Below, piece by piece: positions 15,515 to 16,390 of a stretch of DNA of 16,390 nucleotides; positions within the stretch are counted from its first letter, which is position 1; each line of letters begins with the position of its first letter. Source of the stretch: SCRD01 sp046705285. Its GTDB lineage: Bacteria; Acidobacteriota; Terriglobia; UBA7540. The DNA lies in contig JBJKQK010000240.1 in assembly GCA_046705285.1 (NCBI GenBank), positions 1 through 16,390 of the forward strand, given 5' to 3'. The notes under the pieces are model-generated. The model saw only the letters and a list, made by a program, of their open reading frames with translations. It made no database searches and had not been told where the DNA came from. Made by a program: the position numbers and the translations under genes.

Positions 15515-15632
15515 GACGCTGGGTTTCAATGTACTGAACCGAGGGTCATTTCTGTATTGGCTGTGCCCTATGCTCAGTTCATCCGTCCCTTGTAAAGGAC
15601 CATCAGCTGGACTCATAGAGAGGGTCATGTAA

Positions 15633-16390
15633 ATGGAAAGCGACGAACTGGTCTTGAGTTCCACCGCGCTGGACGTGATGGTCCTGCCGAAAGTAGGCGG
15701 GAAGGTACGGCAGATTGTGGACAAAAAGACAGGCGACACGCTATTAGTTTCGCCCCAAAAACCGTTCCGCCAGATTCCCCTGGGCACCGAGTGGACAAAT
15801 TATGATACGAGTGGCATGGACGACTGCTTTCCCAACATCGAACCAGGAAAATATCCCTTTCCCACATGGCAAGGAAAGCAGCTGTTCCAGATGGGAGAGT
15901 GGGTTTACGGCGGGTGGGAAGTTGAACGCGCTGGCGACGAGGTCCTGACCCTGGAACGGAATGGAACATCATTTGATTACCACGCCAGGAAGACTTTTCG
16001 CATGGTTGATGCAAACACTTTAGAGATTCATTACACCGTTGAAAACCTCAGTGATCTGCCCTTCAGGTACCTTTGGTCAGCTCATCCACTCATTGCGGTG
16101 AAAGATGAATTCGTGCTTACGATCCCGAAGGGTAACACGACCTTTACGACATTCCCCCGGCAAAAGGAAGTCTATCGATGGCCCATCTATGGCTCTACCG
16201 ACCTTTCCACACAATGGATCCCGCGGGGAGATACGCTCAAAATCTTTCTGAGCGGTCTCAGTGAAGGGCAGTGCAACCTGGCGTTTTCGGACCACAATGT
16301 TTCAATAACGTTTGACTTGACGACAACGCCGATTCTTGGCGTATGGTTCAACAATTTCGGATTTCCGGAAAGAGAGAATCCCTTCCGCTG
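15633..16390 (+). CDS. Galactose-mutarotase-like (aldose 1-epimerase superfamily) protein, partial at window end
   Basis: Open from the ATG at 15633 to the last base, 252 codons without a stop, so the 3' end is outside the window. GAGAGG at 15618-15623 precedes the start at 9 nt. The sequence fits the galactose-mutarotase-like beta-sandwich: an N-terminal LPKVGGKVRQIVDKKTGDTL; GMDDCFPNI at 61-69, resembling the GWDE-FPTI motif of a bacterial subgroup; and LWSAHPLIAV with H151 at the place of the conserved active-site histidine. FNNFGFPERENPF near the visible end suggests that most of the fold is present. No signal peptide, so it is cytoplasmic. Members interconvert sugar anomers or bind sugars; the subgroup here is poorly characterised. 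It implies that the locus handles a sugar or sugar-like product. Confidence 0.75.
   Translation, partial: MESDELVLSSTALDVMVLPKVGGKVRQIVDKKTGDTLLVSPQKPFRQIPLGTEWTNYDTSGMDDCFPNIEPGKYPFPTWQGKQLFQMGEWVYGGWEVERAGDEVLTLERNGTSFDYHARKTFRMVDANTLEIHYTVENLSDLPFRYLWSAHPLIAVKDEFVLTIPKGNTTFTTFPRQKEVYRWPIYGSTDLSTQWIPRGDTLKIFLSGLSEGQCNLAFSDHNVSITFDLTTTPILGVWFNNFGFPERENPFR

Noticed and set aside
1..16390. CRISPR array, toxin-antitoxin pair, retron or phage defence system
   Set aside because: No regularly spaced repeats, no reverse transcriptase, nuclease or paired small genes were seen on either strand.

Overview
The window looks like a chromosomal segment of a member of the Acidobacteriota, probably from soil or sediment. 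The main evidence is a long Oar-type TonB-dependent receptor with an N-terminal carboxypeptidase-regulatory-like domain. A Tat-exported penicillin-acylase-family enzyme, an UpxY-type NusG paralogue and moderately high GC fit this. The assignment is inferred from gene style, not from a marker gene.

Left part (1-1928): the 3' end of a sigma-54-type regulator (Fis-like HTH) is followed by a NusG/UpxY antiterminator. About 1 kb without an intact gene comes next and holds a decayed IS1380-like transposase fragment. The antiterminator has no polysaccharide operon after it.

Centre-left (1929-6929): a tight same-strand operon of three genes. They encode a COG3581-like protein, a protein with two BadF/BadG/HgdC-type activase ATPase domains, and a COG3580/DUF2229-like protein. 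These are the pieces of the large fused 'acyl-CoA dehydratase activase' proteins of anaerobes, here split and in a different order. Both ATPase domains keep the cysteine pair, 39 residues apart, that holds the bridging [4Fe-4S] cluster in HgdC. The predicted role is ATP-driven low-potential electron transfer to an iron-sulfur reductase/dehydratase with an unknown substrate.

Scar region (about 6930-7700): an rve/DDE-type transposase relic and an isolated 37-nt tRNA 3' end (T-arm, acceptor strand and CCA). This looks like an old integration boundary.

Right part (7701-16390): a same-strand locus of TonB-dependent receptor, PhyH-family Fe(II)/2-oxoglutarate dioxygenase, Tat-exported penicillin-acylase-like Ntn hydrolase, SDR dehydrogenase and the start of a galactose-mutarotase-like protein. 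Receptor and dioxygenase are almost contiguous. The others are spaced by 118-383 bp and have their own strong ribosome-binding sites. The set suggests uptake and stepwise breakdown or tailoring of an acylated, possibly sugar-containing compound. Structured DNA lies between dioxygenase and acylase: a palindromic interspersed-type repeat and a 10-bp inverted repeat. The acylase linker just before the predicted catalytic serine carries an internal duplication.
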